Shown piece by piece: positions 9,235 to 18,357 of a stretch of 64,000 nucleotides of DNA; position 1 is the first letter of the stretch, and each line of letters opens with the position of its first letter. The stretch comes from Couchioplanes caeruleus (GTDB lineage: Bacteria > Actinomycetota > Actinomycetes > Mycobacteriales > Micromonosporaceae), in NCBI RefSeq assembly GCF_003751945.1, contig NZ_RJKL01000001.1:2232001-2296000 (forward strand), written 5' to 3'. A program made the translations under genes and the position numbers. The notes under the pieces were generated by a model. That model saw only the letters and a program-made list of their open reading frames with translations, did not search any database and had not been told where the DNA came from.

Positions 9235-10536
9235 CTAGTGGCGTACGGCGGCCGCGACCAGGCGATCGACCGGCCGGCACTGGCCGCAGGGGCTGAAGCC
9301 CAGCTCGACCGCCTCCGCGACCGGCAGCCCCTCGGTTTGCCGGCCGCTCAGGTGCGGGCAGTCGGCGACGTGGTAGCGCGGCCGTCCGTCCACGACCACC
9401 ACCTCGGCGTCGAGCCGGGCCACCCGGACCGCGTCGGCGGGCCGGACCTTCTGTGGAAGCGGTTCGTCGTCCGGGTCGTCGGGATCGGGGTCGCCGAACT
9501 CACCCGCCGCGACAGGCTCCCCGCGACCGGACCACGACGACTCCTCCGCCCTGCCGGAATCGGACCAGGCCGGCTCCCCCGCCCTGCCGGACTCGGACCA
9601 GGCCGGCTCCCCCGCCCTGCCGGACTCGGACCACGACGACTCCGAAGAGGAGTCGGCGACGGTGGGAGCGGCGTCGGAGGCACGGCGCCACGAGTCGTCG
9701 TCCTCCGCGCGGGCTCCGCCGATCATCGACGATGCCTGGTCATAGTCCCCGGCCGTACGGTCCGCGTCCGGGCCCGAGTGTGGGGCGCGGGCCGCGCCGA
9801 GGACGTCCGGCCCCTCGGCGTCGCGCTCGAGGCGCTGGGTCACGTCGGGTCCGGCGCCGCCGGCGGCGGTCCAGGACCGGTCTCCGAGGACCGCCTCGGT
9901 GTCGCGCTGACCCGCGGCACGGGCGGCGGCACGGTCCGCCTCGCTGTCACGCTGACCCGCGGCACCCCCGGCACCCCCTGCACCCCCGGCACGGTCCGCC
10001 CCACTGTCACGCTGACCCGCGGCGTGGGCGGCGGCGCGGTCCGGCTCGCTGTCGGAAGCGACGGCGGCGTCCCAGGCCGGATCGCGGTCGTCGCGGGAGT
10101 GGCCCGGCGACGCCTGCGCATCCTCGGCGTCCGAAGTGGCTGTGGGCGCCGAACCGGATGTGTCCGGCTCCGCGAAAGTGACCGGCCGCACGGGCAGATC
10201 CGCCTCCGCGAAAGCCGCGGCCATGGCGGAGTGGTCCGGGGAAGCGGCCTGTCCTGCGCCGCGGACGGCGGAGACGGGCTCACCACGACCAGTGGAAACC
10301 GGCTCGCCACGGTCGGCGGCAGCGGTGGTGGATGGTGGGTCTTCCAGGTCGGCGGGGAGGGGTTCGCCGACGGCGCGACGGCCGGCCGTGGCCTGCCGGG
10401 CGCCGATGACCAGGGCCACCGCGGCCAGCAGGCTGGCGACGATGGAGCTGATCAGCAGGGTGCTCGAGCCACCGGCCAGGCCGAGGACGAGCAGAACCAC
10501 AGCGACGAGGATGAGCAGCAGACTCGCAACGATCAT
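9235..10536 (-). CDS. Two-helix membrane protein with repetitive linker and C-terminal Cys motif
   Basis: 433 aa. Two transmembrane helices (about residues 2-21 and 27-46) form an N-terminal hairpin. A linker of some 300 residues follows, disordered and repetitive: AAGQRDSxADRA units and SESGRAGEPAW units recur. The last 60 residues form a compact module, RPRYHVADCPHLSG, then GFSPCGQC. This YHxxxCxxL...GxxPCxxC pattern is seen in several actinobacterial and nuclease-associated proteins and looks like a metal-binding finger. Function is unknown. It follows wag31 by 50 nt in the same direction, suggesting a role at the cell pole or septum, which is inference only. The ATG at 10536 has a GGGGATGAG ribosome site. 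Confidence 0.7.
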   Translation of the reverse strand: MIVASLLLILVAVVLLVLGLAGGSSTLLISSIVASLLAAVALVIGARQATAGRRAVGEPLPADLEDPPSTTAAADRGEPVSTGRGEPVSAVRGAGQAASPDHSAMAAAFAEADLPVRPVTFAEPDTSGSAPTATSDAEDAQASPGHSRDDRDPAWDAAVASDSEPDRAAAHAAGQRDSGADRAGGAGGAGGAAGQRDSEADRAAARAAGQRDTEAVLGDRSWTAAGGAGPDVTQRLERDAEGPDVLGAARAPHSGPDADRTAGDYDQASSMIGGARAEDDDSWRRASDAAPTVADSSSESSWSESGRAGEPAWSESGRAGEPAWSDSGRAEESSWSGRGEPVAAGEFGDPDPDDPDDEPLPQKVRPADAVRVARLDAEVVVVDGRPRYHVADCPHLSGRQTEGLPVAEAVELGFSPCGQCRPVDRLVAAAVRH

Positions 10537-10585
10537 GGCTCATCCCCGCCGCAGTGGATACGTCGTTCAGGGGTGACGCAGGGGG

Positions 10586-11407
10586 TCAGCGGCCCGTCTC
10601 GATCGACGTGGCGCGGCTGCCGCCGTACGAGCCGGCGAGGCCCGCCGCGGCGAGGCCGCCCGAGCCGCCGACCGTGCGGTTGGCGTCGGCGCGGGTCATC
10701 TCCGCCTCCAGGCCCTGGCCGCGGCCGTCGAGGTCGCGGAGCTGGCTCTCGAGGTAAGCCTTCAGCCGCGTGCGGTACTCCCGCTCGAACTGCTTGAGCT
10801 CCTCGATGTGCTTCTGCAGCGCGGACCGCTTGGCGTCCAGGCCGCCCATGGCCTCCTGGTGACGCTGGCGGGCGTCCCGCTCGAGGGCGTCCGCCTTGGC
10901 GCGGGCCTCGCGGGTGACCTCCTCCGCCTTGGAGCGGGCGTCGGAGAGAAGCTTGTCGGCCTCGCGGCGCGCGTCCGACACGTGGTCGTCGGCGGTACGC
11001 TGGGCCATCATGAGGACGCGCAGCGCCTGCTGCTCGCCGTCACCGCTGCCGGACGACGACGGGCCTGCGCCGACCGGGCCCTGGGCGCGGACCTGCTCGA
11101 GCTCGGCCTGCATCTGCCGGGCCGCCTGCTCGGCTGCCGTCTTGTCACGCTGGACGCGGTCGAGCTGCGCCTTCATGTCGTTGAGCTCGGCCGCGAGGCG
11201 GGGGTCGGCGCTCGGGCCGGCCGGTGCGCCACCCCGTCCACCGCGCTCCACCTGGGCGCGCAGCTCGTTGTTCTCCTCGATCAGACGGGCGAGTTCACGC
11301 TCGACCTCGTCAAGGAAGGCGTCGACCTCCTCCTCGTCGTACCCCCGTTTGCCGATCGGGGGCTTCTTGAAGGCGACGTTGTGCACGTCCGCCGGGGTCA
11401 GCGGCAT
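10586..11407 (-). CDS. wag31: DivIVA/Wag31 polar growth and septum protein
   Basis: 273 aa. The ATG at 11407 has GAGGAG 5 nt upstream. The N-terminus MPLTPADVHNVAFKKPP followed by GYDEEEVDAFLDEVE is the DivIVA membrane-binding and first coiled-coil segment. Long coiled coils (about residues 30-60 and 135-215) drive oligomerisation at negatively curved membrane. In actinobacteria it marks the growing pole and recruits cell wall synthesis. A Gly/Pro/Ser linker separates the coiled coils, as usual. It is the last recognised division gene of the cluster, after yggT (58 nt). Confidence 0.96.
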   Translation of the reverse strand: MPLTPADVHNVAFKKPPIGKRGYDEEEVDAFLDEVERELARLIEENNELRAQVERGGRGGAPAGPSADPRLAAELNDMKAQLDRVQRDKTAAEQAARQMQAELEQVRAQGPVGAGPSSSGSGDGEQQALRVLMMAQRTADDHVSDARREADKLLSDARSKAEEVTREARAKADALERDARQRHQEAMGGLDAKRSALQKHIEELKQFEREYRTRLKAYLESQLRDLDGRGQGLEAEMTRADANRTVGGSGGLAAAGLAGSYGGSRATSIETGR

Positions 11408-11465
11408 CGAAACTCCTCGGGTCAGTTGCGGCCGCGTGGGGAGCAGCCGATCAGGGCGCCCGCGG

Positions 11466-11771
11466 TCAGGCAAAGTTCCAGATCAGCTTCTCTAACACGA
11501 ATCTCAAAAGCACGAACAGGATAACCAGCAGGACCAGGGATGCCAGGTCCAAGCTCACGGTACCAATTCGAAGCGGTGGGATCACACGCCTCAACGCCTT
11601 GAGGGGTGGATCAGTGACGCTCCACACCGATTCCAATGCCGCCGACGCACCCCGTCCAGGCTGCCATCTCCGCCCATACTGCAGCACCGCACCCAGCACG
11701 AACCGGGCCAGCAGGGTCAGGAAGAACACATAGACCAACAGATAGATGATCTGAAACACGATCGACAGCAC
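11466..11771 (-). CDS. yggT: YggT-family membrane protein
   Basis: 101 aa with two hydrophobic segments (about residues 4-27 and 74-94) and the intervening SVTDPPLKALRRVIPPLRIG segment, the YggT family signature. Its position between sepF and wag31 is conserved in actinobacteria. The molecular role is unclear; the family has been linked to osmotic stress and division. The gap to sepF is 24 nt. Confidence 0.9.
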   Translation of the reverse strand: MLSIVFQIIYLLVYVFFLTLLARFVLGAVLQYGRRWQPGRGASAALESVWSVTDPPLKALRRVIPPLRIGTVSLDLASLVLLVILFVLLRFVLEKLIWNFA

Positions 11772-11795
11772 GTCAGACGGGTCCCTCGTTAGGGG

Positions 11796-12509
11796 TCAAC
11801 TCTGGGTGAAGAAGCCGCCCTCAGCGATCTTGGCTTTGTCCTCCGCGGTGACCTGGACGTTGGCCGGTGAGAGCAGGAAAACCCTGTTGGTCACGCGCTC
11901 GATCGTACCGCGAAGGCCGAACGCGAGTCCGGCGGCGAAGTCGACCAGCCGGCGGGCGTCTCCCTCATCCATCTCGGTGAGATTGATGATCACCGGCACG
12001 CCGTCGCGGAAGTGCTCGCCGATCGTGCGGGCTTCCCGGTACGTCGTCGGGTGCAGCGTGGTGATCTGGTACCGCTGCTCGTCCTCGGCCGGCCGCTGGT
12101 GCACCTGCGTCTGCGGCGCGAGCGCCAGATTGTCGCGGGTGGAGTAGCTCAGCGCACCCGAGGGCTCGCTCACCGATGCGGACGGACGGGTGATCGAGCG
12201 CACACTGCCCCGCTCGGCCCGGTCGTGCTCCTCGCGGTCGAGTGCCGCGGCGGCCCGCTCCAGCCGGCCGCTGCTCCGCTCGGACGCGCGGGCCCGCGGC
12301 AGCGAGGGAGCGTCGTCGACGTCGTCCTCGTCGTCGGCGTACTCGTCGGCGTAGCGGTAACCGGAGTCGCGCTCCCGGGCCCGGTCCCGGTCGCGGTCAC
12401 GGTCGCGCTCCCGATCGCGGTATCCGCCGTCGCGGTAACCGCGGTCGTCGTACTGGTCGTCCTCCTCGACCAGGCCCAGCCACACACCGGCCTTGCGCAG
12501 CGCGCTCAT
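11796..12509 (-). CDS. sepF: SepF cell division protein, FtsZ membrane anchor
   Basis: 237 aa. The N-terminal MSALRKAGVWLGLVE is the amphipathic membrane-targeting helix. Residues 20 to about 125 are an Asp/Arg/Glu-rich linker with many RD dipeptides. The C-terminal SepF domain (from TTLHPTTYREARTIGEHF to the end) polymerises and binds the FtsZ tail. In organisms lacking FtsA, SepF is the essential Z-ring anchor. The ATG at 12509 lacks a strong ribosome site of its own but overlaps the stop of a 14-codon upstream ORF as ATGA, suggesting translational coupling. Confidence 0.95.
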   Translation of the reverse strand: MSALRKAGVWLGLVEEDDQYDDRGYRDGGYRDRERDRDRDRDRARERDSGYRYADEYADDEDDVDDAPSLPRARASERSSGRLERAAAALDREEHDRAERGSVRSITRPSASVSEPSGALSYSTRDNLALAPQTQVHQRPAEDEQRYQITTLHPTTYREARTIGEHFRDGVPVIINLTEMDEGDARRLVDFAAGLAFGLRGTIERVTNRVFLLSPANVQVTAEDKAKIAEGGFFTQS

Positions 12510-12550
12510 GCCATCACCAGACCCTGCTCGGCGCCGAACCGCTCGTCCAT
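12506..12550 (-). CDS. Short upstream ORF (MDERFGAEQGLVMA) coupled to sepF
   Basis: The ATG at 12550 follows a strong GGAGGTGGGGGC. The 14-residue ORF ends in TGA within the ATGA that starts sepF. sepF itself has no comparable Shine-Dalgarno, so ribosomes probably load here and re-initiate on sepF. It could be a regulatory leader or simply the initiation device. Seen in sequence; function inferred. Confidence 0.5.
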   Translation of the reverse strand: MDERFGAEQGLVMA

Positions 12551-12733
12551 GCCCCCACCTCCATCCGTGTGCGGCCCGCGCCCCCGGGCGTGCCGCTTCC
12601 CCCCTTGCACGGATTCCGTGATCTTCAAACCTTCGGACCCCGGCGCCCGCTAACGACGCTGCGTCGTCGGGCGCGCCGCCCTGAGCACGTCGCGCGTAAA
12701 CAACACGTATGTAGTTTGCTGCCCGCCGCAAGG

Positions 12734-13546
12734 CTACCGCAGCGTGTTTCGCATCCCGAGCAAAGATGTGCCGATCCGCACGTGTGTCGCTCCGTGCCGG
12801 ACGGCCTCCTCGAGGTCGCCGCTCATGCCCGCCGATAGCACCGTCGCATCCGGATGATCGGCTCGGAGCCGGTCGGCGGTCGCCGCCAGCGCCGCGAACG
12901 CCCGCGCCGGTTCCCACCCCAACGGTGCGACCGCCATCAGGCCGCGCAACCGCAGCATCCCGGCGGACGCGACGAGGTCGGCGATCCGCCACAGATCCCG
13001 CTCCGGATCGAGGGAAGCCCCGGGCGAAGCAGCCGCGCCGCCGCCGGCCGGCGAACTGCCGCCCGCCGCCGCGGCACCGGCCGGCGAGCGGCCGGCGGCC
13101 GGGTCGACCGCTCCTCCACGCGCCGGGTCGCCGTCGAGGCTCACCTGGATCAGCACGTCGAGCGGCCGGTCCCGATGCTTGCCGGCGGCGGCGTCCAGAG
13201 CGGACGCCAGCCGCAGCGAGCCGACCGACTCGACGACGTCGGCGTAGCGCACCACCGAGGCGGCCTTGTTGCGCTGCAACTGCCCGACGAAATGCCACCG
13301 AACCGAGGCGCCCGCCTCGGCGACCGCGGCCGCCTTCGCCGCGGCTTCCTGGTCCTTGTTCTCCCCGACGTCGGTGACGCCGAGCCCGGCCAGGAGCACG
13401 ACGTCGGCCGCCGGGTACGTCTTGGTCACGGCGACCAGAGCCACGCTGCCCGGGTCGCGCCCGGCCGCCGTGCAGGCACGCGCGATCCGCTCGCGCACCT
13501 CGGCGAGCGAGGCGGCCAGTTCTTCCCTGCGTGCCTGTTCCGGCAA
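12734..13546 (-). CDS. yggS: YggS/PLPBP-family pyridoxal phosphate homeostasis protein
   Basis: 270 aa. Single-domain PLP-binding TIM barrel. LVAVTKTYPAADV contains the PLP lysine (Lys42); DVGENKDQEA, WHFVGQLQRNK and the C-terminal MSGDLEEAVRHGATHVRIGTSL are family motifs. The product controls free PLP and amino-acid pools. Oddity: about 35 residues of Gly/Ala/Pro/Ser low complexity are inserted after VSLDGDPARGG, where relatives have a short loop. Initiation is at a TTG 4 nt after the ftsZ stop, with no clear ribosome site, so coupling to ftsZ is likely. The usual ftsZ neighbour pgeF (laccase-domain) is absent. Confidence 0.93.
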   Translation of the reverse strand: MPEQARREELAASLAEVRERIARACTAAGRDPGSVALVAVTKTYPAADVVLLAGLGVTDVGENKDQEAAAKAAAVAEAGASVRWHFVGQLQRNKAASVVRYADVVESVGSLRLASALDAAAGKHRDRPLDVLIQVSLDGDPARGGAVDPAAGRSPAGAAAAGGSSPAGGGAAASPGASLDPERDLWRIADLVASAGMLRLRGLMAVAPLGWEPARAFAALAATADRLRADHPDATVLSAGMSGDLEEAVRHGATHVRIGTSLLGMRNTLR

Positions 13547-13550
13547 GCCG

Positions 13551-14696
13551 TCAGGAACCGTTCTTCAGGAAGTCCGGCACGTCGACGTCGTCGAAGAGCA
13601 CCCGGCGGGGCGGCGGGGTGGTCGCGGCCGCAGCCGGCGGCGTCACCGCAGCCGGGCTGACCGGCGCGGGCACGCTGGGCGTCACCGCGGGCGGCGCCGT
13701 CGGCTGCTGCACCACCTTGCGGGCCGGCTCCGACGGCTTGTACGACGGTGTCCCTCCGTCGAAGCCGGCGGCGATCACCGTGACCCGCACTTCGTCGCCT
13801 AGCGCGTCGTCGATGACGGCACCGAAGATGATGTTGGCATCCGGGTGGGCCGCGTCGGTGACGAGCTGCGCCGCGTCGTTGATCTCGAAGAGGCCGAGGT
13901 CCGAGCCGCCGGCGATGGAGAGCAGCACGCCGCGCGCGCCGTCCATGCTCTGCTCCAGCAGCGGGCTGGAGATGGCCTTCTCGGCGGCCTCGACCGCGCG
14001 GTTGTCGCCGCGGGCGCTGCCGATGCCCATGAGCGCGCTGCCCGCGCCGCTCATGACGCTCTTGACGTCGGCGAAGTCCAGGTTGATCAGACCCGGCGTG
14101 GTGATCAGGTCGGTGATGCCCTGCACGCCGGAGAGCAGCACCTGGTCGGCCTGGCGGAACGCGTCCATCATGCTGATGCCGCGGTCGCCGAGCGCGAGCA
14201 GCCGGTCGTTCGGAATGACGATCAGCGTGTCGCACTGGTTGCGCAGCTCGTCGATGCCCGACTCGGCCTGCACCTGGCGGCGCTTACCCTCGAACGAGAA
14301 CGGCCGGGTCACCACGCCGATGGTCAGCGCGCCGAGCTTGCGGGCGATGTTCGCGACCACGGGCGCCCCGCCCGTACCCGTGCCGCCGCCCTCGCCGCAG
14401 GTCACGAAGACCATGTCGGCCCCCTTGAGGACCTCCTCGATCTCGTCGCGGTGATCCTCGGCGGCGTTCTTGCCGACCTCGGGCTGCGCACCGGCGCCGA
14501 GCCCGCGGGTCAGCTCGCGGCCGACGTCGAGCTTGACGTCGGCATCGGACATCAGCAGCGCCTGGGCATCGGTGTTGATCGCGATGAACTCGACTCCCTT
14601 GAGCCCTACTTCGATCATGCGGTTCACGGCGTTCACGCCACCGCCACCGATGCCGACGACCTTGATGACCGCAAGATAGTTGTGCGGAGGTGTCAT
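13551..14696 (-). CDS. ftsZ: Cell division GTPase FtsZ
   Basis: 381 aa. Tubulin-like GTPase that forms the Z ring. The N-terminal [20 protein letters not shown], the GGGTGTG signature loop near residue 110, and the T7 loop [13 protein letters not shown] are all intact. The C-terminal linker is Pro/Ala-rich and ends in the conserved peptide [12 protein letters not shown], which binds SepF and other partners. The ATG at 14696 has GGAAGGGAAGG upstream. A strong dedicated promoter lies at 14806-14834. Confidence 0.98.
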   Translation of the reverse strand: MTPPHNYLAVIKVVGIGGGGVNAVNRMIEVGLKGVEFIAINTDAQALLMSDADVKLDVGRELTRGLGAGAQPEVGKNAAEDHRDEIEEVLKGADMVFVTCGEGGGTGTGGAPVVANIARKLGALTIGVVTRPFSFEGKRRQVQAESGIDELRNQCDTLIVIPNDRLLALGDRGISMMDAFRQADQVLLSGVQGITDLITTPGLINLDFADVKSVMSGAGSALMGIGSARGDNRAVEAAEKAISSPLLEQSMDGARGVLLSIAGGSDLGLFEINDAAQLVTDAAHPDANIIFGAVIDDALGDEVRVTVIAAGFDGGTPSYKPSEPARKVVQQPTAPPAVTPSVPAPVSPAAVTPPAAAATTPPPRRVLFDDVDVPDFLKNGS

Positions 14697-14805
14697 CGGG
14701 CTCAGCCTTCCCTTCCAGGATTGGCGGACGTCGAGGCCCCAGCGGTCCGGCCAAGAACCGCCATCGACGTCCGCTCCGTACAAGGGAGGGCGAGGAAACC
14801 CTCAC

Positions 14806-14834
14806 CCTCTACTAGAGGCTTAGTGTTATGTCAA
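14806..14834 (-). promoter_or_regulatory. ftsZ promoter
   Basis: On the minus strand TTGACA (14834-14829) is separated by 17 nt from TAGAGG (14811-14806), about 110 nt before the ftsZ start. The -35 is a perfect sigma-A consensus. As I recall, the surrounding TTGACATAAC...AGGGTGAGGGTTT block resembles the region upstream of ftsZ in other actinobacteria. Confidence 0.8.
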
Positions 14835-14977
14835 CTACTGAACCTCTCGGGGCAACGTAAGCGGACGTGTCGCCCGATCCAAGGACCAACGCGGCGTGTC
14901 GGCGTCCGCTGATGAGGCGAGTATCCGACTCAGCCGTAACCTTCGACGTAATAAGCCGTTTGGCGTGTCTTGTCCGA

Positions 14978-15745
14978 TTACCGGATGGTGACCACCGTCG
15001 GCGCGCTCACGTCGATCGTGTCGCCCTTGCGCGGCAGCAGCGCGGTCGCCACCTGAGCCTTCTTCTCGCTCTCGGTGTCGTCGCCCCAGATGATTGTCCT
15101 GTCCTTGCGCAACCCCAGCCTGACCTGTGCCGGCGCCGGCACCGAGATCGACACGAGCTGCTCGCGCAGTTCGGCGGTGAGCGAGGAGAGCACCACCAGC
15201 GCGGAGCGGGTGTTGACGTCGGCCGGACCCGGCGCCGCGAGCTTGGCCACCGGCAGCCCCGCCGGCCGCTTCACGACCGTCCGGAAGGCGACCCCCTCGG
15301 CATCGATGAGCGAGAACTCCTTGCCCACGGGTACGGCGGCCACGGCCGTACGCTCCACGACCTGCACCTCGACCGTGGCGGGCCAGCTTCGCGACACGAT
15401 CGCCCGCTCGACGGCCGGCAGCGCCTGCACCCGTGCCCGGATCGCGTCGAGGTCGACCCGGGCGAGCGGCTCGCTCATCCGGACCGAGGCCGCCTCCTCG
15501 ATCTGGAGGGGGGTCAGCGTGTCGGTGCCGACGATCCGTACCTCGCGGACTCCCAGCACCGACGTGCCGTACACGGTCCAGAGCAGCGCGCCCACGGTGA
15601 CGAGCACGCCCAGTCCGACGGCCCAGGGCAGCGCCGCGCGCAGCCGGCGCTGCCGGGCGCGGGCCATGAACCGCCGCACCGACGGCGGGACGGCGTCCGT
15701 GTCCGCCCGCACCAGCCGCCAGTTGCGTCCGCCCCCGTCGCTCAC
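14978..15745 (-). CDS. ftsQ: Cell division protein FtsQ (POTRA-containing)
   Basis: 255 aa. Cytoplasmic N-terminus, one transmembrane helix at about residues 39-59, then a POTRA domain beginning VREVRIVGTDTLTPLQIE, and a beta domain with RSWPATVEVQVVERTAVA, the typical FtsQ sequence. It scaffolds FtsL, the DivIC-type subunit and FtsW/FtsI in the divisome. About 230 nt separate its stop from the ftsZ start region, which holds the ftsZ promoter. murC lies 52 nt upstream. Confidence 0.95.
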   Translation of the reverse strand: MSDGGGRNWRLVRADTDAVPPSVRRFMARARQRRLRAALPWAVGLGVLVTVGALLWTVYGTSVLGVREVRIVGTDTLTPLQIEEAASVRMSEPLARVDLDAIRARVQALPAVERAIVSRSWPATVEVQVVERTAVAAVPVGKEFSLIDAEGVAFRTVVKRPAGLPVAKLAAPGPADVNTRSALVVLSSLTAELREQLVSISVPAPAQVRLGLRKDRTIIWGDDTESEKKAQVATALLPRKGDTIDVSAPTVVTIR

Positions 15746-15797
15746 CGCACCCCCCGGTCGTCCCGTCGCCGCCGCCGGCCGGCGGCTCGAAGTCGGA

Positions 15798-17216
15798 TCA
15801 GCCCTCCGCCAGCGCGGCGAGCAGCTCGTCGCCCATCAGGGAGATCGGCGGCGCACCCATGGTCACCACCACGTCGCCGGGCCGACTGCGGCGCACCACC
15901 TCGGCCGGCACGTCCTCCCAGGACGGCACGAACGCCTTGCGCTCGGCCGGCAGGTCGATCGCGGCCGTGAGCGCGACACCGCCCTCGCCCGGTCCGCGGG
16001 TCTCGCCCGGGCCGAAGACCTCCATGACGATCACCTCGTCGGCGATCGCCAGCCCCTCGGCCAGCTCGGCCTGCAGGTCACGGGTGCGGTAGACCCGGTA
16101 CGGCTGGAACACCACCACGAGACGCCCGGAGCCCGCGACCTCGCGCAGGGTGCGCAGCGCCGCCTTGACGGAGGTCGGGTGGTAGGCGTACTCGTCGTAG
16201 ACCCGGACACCCGCGACCGTGCCCTTGCGCTCGAAGCGCCGGCGCACGCCGGGGAAGGACCCGAGCGCCTCGGTGATCTTCTCGAGCGGGATACCCAGCC
16301 GCAGGGCGGTCAGCACCGCGGCGGCGCTGTTGAGCCCCATGTGCCGGCCGGGCAGCGCGAGCGCGATCTCACCCAGCGGCTTGCCGTCGAGGGTCGCCTG
16401 GTAGCGCACGCCCTGCACGGAGGAGACCACGTCGGTCAGCCGGAGGTCGGCGTCCTCGCTCTCCCCGTACGTGTAGACGGTCCGGCCCTTGGCGCGCAGC
16501 GCCGCGAGGAGCTCCTGCACGCCCTCGTCGTCGACGCAGGTGACGACGAAGCCGTCGGGATGGGCGAGCTCGGCGAACTCCAGGAAGCCCGCCTTGAGCC
16601 CGTCCAGGTCACCCCAGTTGTTGAGGTGGTCGCCCTCGATGTTGGTGACGATCGAGACGTACGGCCGGTAGACCAGGAACGACTTGTCGCTCTCGTCGGC
16701 CTCGGCCACGAAGTACGGGCCGGTGCCGTGGTGCCCGTTCGATCCGGCCGCGGAGATCTCGCCGCCGATGACGAACGACGGGTCCTCGCCGGCGTGCTGC
16801 AGGATCACGGTCATGATCGACGTCGTGGTGGTCTTGCCGTGGGTGCCGGCGACGGCGATCGTGCGACGGCCGGTCATCGCCGCGGCGAGCGCCTCGGAGC
16901 GGTGCAGCACGCGCAGGCCGCGCCGGCGCGCCTCGACGATCTCCACGTGGTCCTGCGGGATCGCGGTGGAGTAGACGACGGTGTCGACGCCGTCGAGGTT
17001 GGCCGGTTCGTGCGCCATGTGCACCGTCCCGCCGAGCGCGCGCAGGGCGGTGAGGGCGGGCCACTCGCGCAGCTCGCTGCCGGAGACCGGGACGCCGCGG
17101 GTCAGCAGCAGGCGGGCCAGCCCGCCCATCCCGACGCCGCCGATGCCGATGAGGTGAACGGTGCCCAGGTCCTCGGCGGTCAACCCGCCGGCCGGCTTCA
17201 GCTCCGCCGTGTTCAC
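15798..17216 (-). CDS. murC: UDP-N-acetylmuramate--L-alanine ligase
   Basis: 472 aa from the GTG at 17216, which has GGAGAG 8 nt upstream. It adds L-Ala to UDP-MurNAc, the first amino acid of the stem peptide. The N-terminal Rossmann loop HLIGIGGVGMGGLA, the ATP loop GTHGKTTTTS and the central NIEGDHLNNW are visible. DEYAYHPTSVKAAL is the MurC-specific active-site segment. It lies 28 nt after murG. MurC and MurE are the only intact UDP-substrate Mur ligases found in this window. Confidence 0.97.
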   Translation of the reverse strand: MNTAELKPAGGLTAEDLGTVHLIGIGGVGMGGLARLLLTRGVPVSGSELREWPALTALRALGGTVHMAHEPANLDGVDTVVYSTAIPQDHVEIVEARRRGLRVLHRSEALAAAMTGRRTIAVAGTHGKTTTTSIMTVILQHAGEDPSFVIGGEISAAGSNGHHGTGPYFVAEADESDKSFLVYRPYVSIVTNIEGDHLNNWGDLDGLKAGFLEFAELAHPDGFVVTCVDDEGVQELLAALRAKGRTVYTYGESEDADLRLTDVVSSVQGVRYQATLDGKPLGEIALALPGRHMGLNSAAAVLTALRLGIPLEKITEALGSFPGVRRRFERKGTVAGVRVYDEYAYHPTSVKAALRTLREVAGSGRLVVVFQPYRVYRTRDLQAELAEGLAIADEVIVMEVFGPGETRGPGEGGVALTAAIDLPAERKAFVPSWEDVPAEVVRRSRPGDVVVTMGAPPISLMGDELLAALAEG

Positions 17217-17244
17217 GCCGTCACTCTCCTGTATCCGAGATAAG

Positions 17245-18357
17245 TCATCGGCGGGCGACCGCCTCACACACGAAGTCCAGCAACGCCTCGTCGCCGTCGC
17301 GGCGGCCGTAGGAACCCGCCGCCCGGCCCATCGCGGCGAGCCGCTGCGGGTCACGGGCCAGCGGGATGACCGTACGCTCGATCCACTCCGGAGTCAGCTC
17401 GGCGTTGTCGACGAGCAGCCCGCCGCCGGATTCAACGACCGGCAGGGCATTACGCTTCTGTTCCTGGTTGCTGTGCGGGTACGGCACGTAGACGGCGGGC
17501 ATGCCGATCGCCGTGGTCTCGGCGACCGTGATCGCCCCGCCGCGGCACAGCATCAGGTCGGCGGCCGCGTATCCGAGCTGCATGTCCGACAGGTAGGGCA
17601 CCACGACGTACGGCACCGGCAGGTCGCTGGGCACCTCGAACGGGTCGTTGCGCCCGCCCTGCACGTGCAGCACCTGAATGCCCGCGTGGGCGATCTTCTT
17701 GGCCGCCGCGGCCACCGCCAGGTTGATGGTGCGGGCACCCGAGGAACCGCCGGAGACGAAGAGCACCGGCAGGTCGGGGCGCAGGCCGAAGTGGTACAGC
17801 GCCTGGGCGCGCAGCCCGGCGCGGTCCATCCGGGTGATGGCCGTGCGCAGCGGCACGCCGACGACCCTGGCGTGGCGCAGCGACTCGACGGCCTTCGGCT
17901 GGTTGGGGAAACCCACCGCGACGTTCTTGGTGAACCGCATGCCCATCCGGTTGGCCACGCCCGGCGGCACGTTGACCTCGTGGATGACGATCGGCAGCTC
18001 GCGCCGCCACGCCGCAAGGTACGCCGGCACCGACACGTACCCGCCGAAGCCCACCACCACGTCGGCCTTGACCTCGTCGAGGATCTTCCCCGCGGCGGCC
18101 GCGGACTTGTACATCCGGTCCGGGGTGCGCAGCAGGTTGAGGTTGATCGCGCGCGGGAGCTGGAACGCCGGGATCACCCGCAGGTCGTATCCGGCCGGCG
18201 GGATGAGGTCGTTCTCCATGCCCTTCGGGCTGCCCAGGGTGGTGATGCGCACCTCGGGGAAGTGACGCCGCAGCGCGTCGGCGAAGGCGAGCAGCGGATA
18301 GATGTGACCGCCGGTGCCACCCCCGGCGAGCACGACAGACCGCAGCACACCCATCAC
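17245..18357 (-). CDS. murG: MurG transferase (lipid II synthesis)
   Basis: 370 aa. Transfers GlcNAc from UDP-GlcNAc to lipid I at the inner face of the membrane. GGGTGGHIYP near the N-terminus, VGFGGYVSVPAYLAA, SGGSSGART and the LCRGGAITVAE donor-site motif are all present. The GTG at 18357 overlaps the ftsW stop as GTGA; an ATG immediately follows at 18354, so initiation could be at either. GGGGAGA upstream serves both. Confidence 0.97.
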   Translation of the reverse strand: MMGVLRSVVLAGGGTGGHIYPLLAFADALRRHFPEVRITTLGSPKGMENDLIPPAGYDLRVIPAFQLPRAINLNLLRTPDRMYKSAAAAGKILDEVKADVVVGFGGYVSVPAYLAAWRRELPIVIHEVNVPPGVANRMGMRFTKNVAVGFPNQPKAVESLRHARVVGVPLRTAITRMDRAGLRAQALYHFGLRPDLPVLFVSGGSSGARTINLAVAAAAKKIAHAGIQVLHVQGGRNDPFEVPSDLPVPYVVVPYLSDMQLGYAAADLMLCRGGAITVAETTAIGMPAVYVPYPHSNQEQKRNALPVVESGGGLLVDNAELTPEWIERTVIPLARDPQRLAAMGRAAGSYGRRDGDEALLDFVCEAVARR

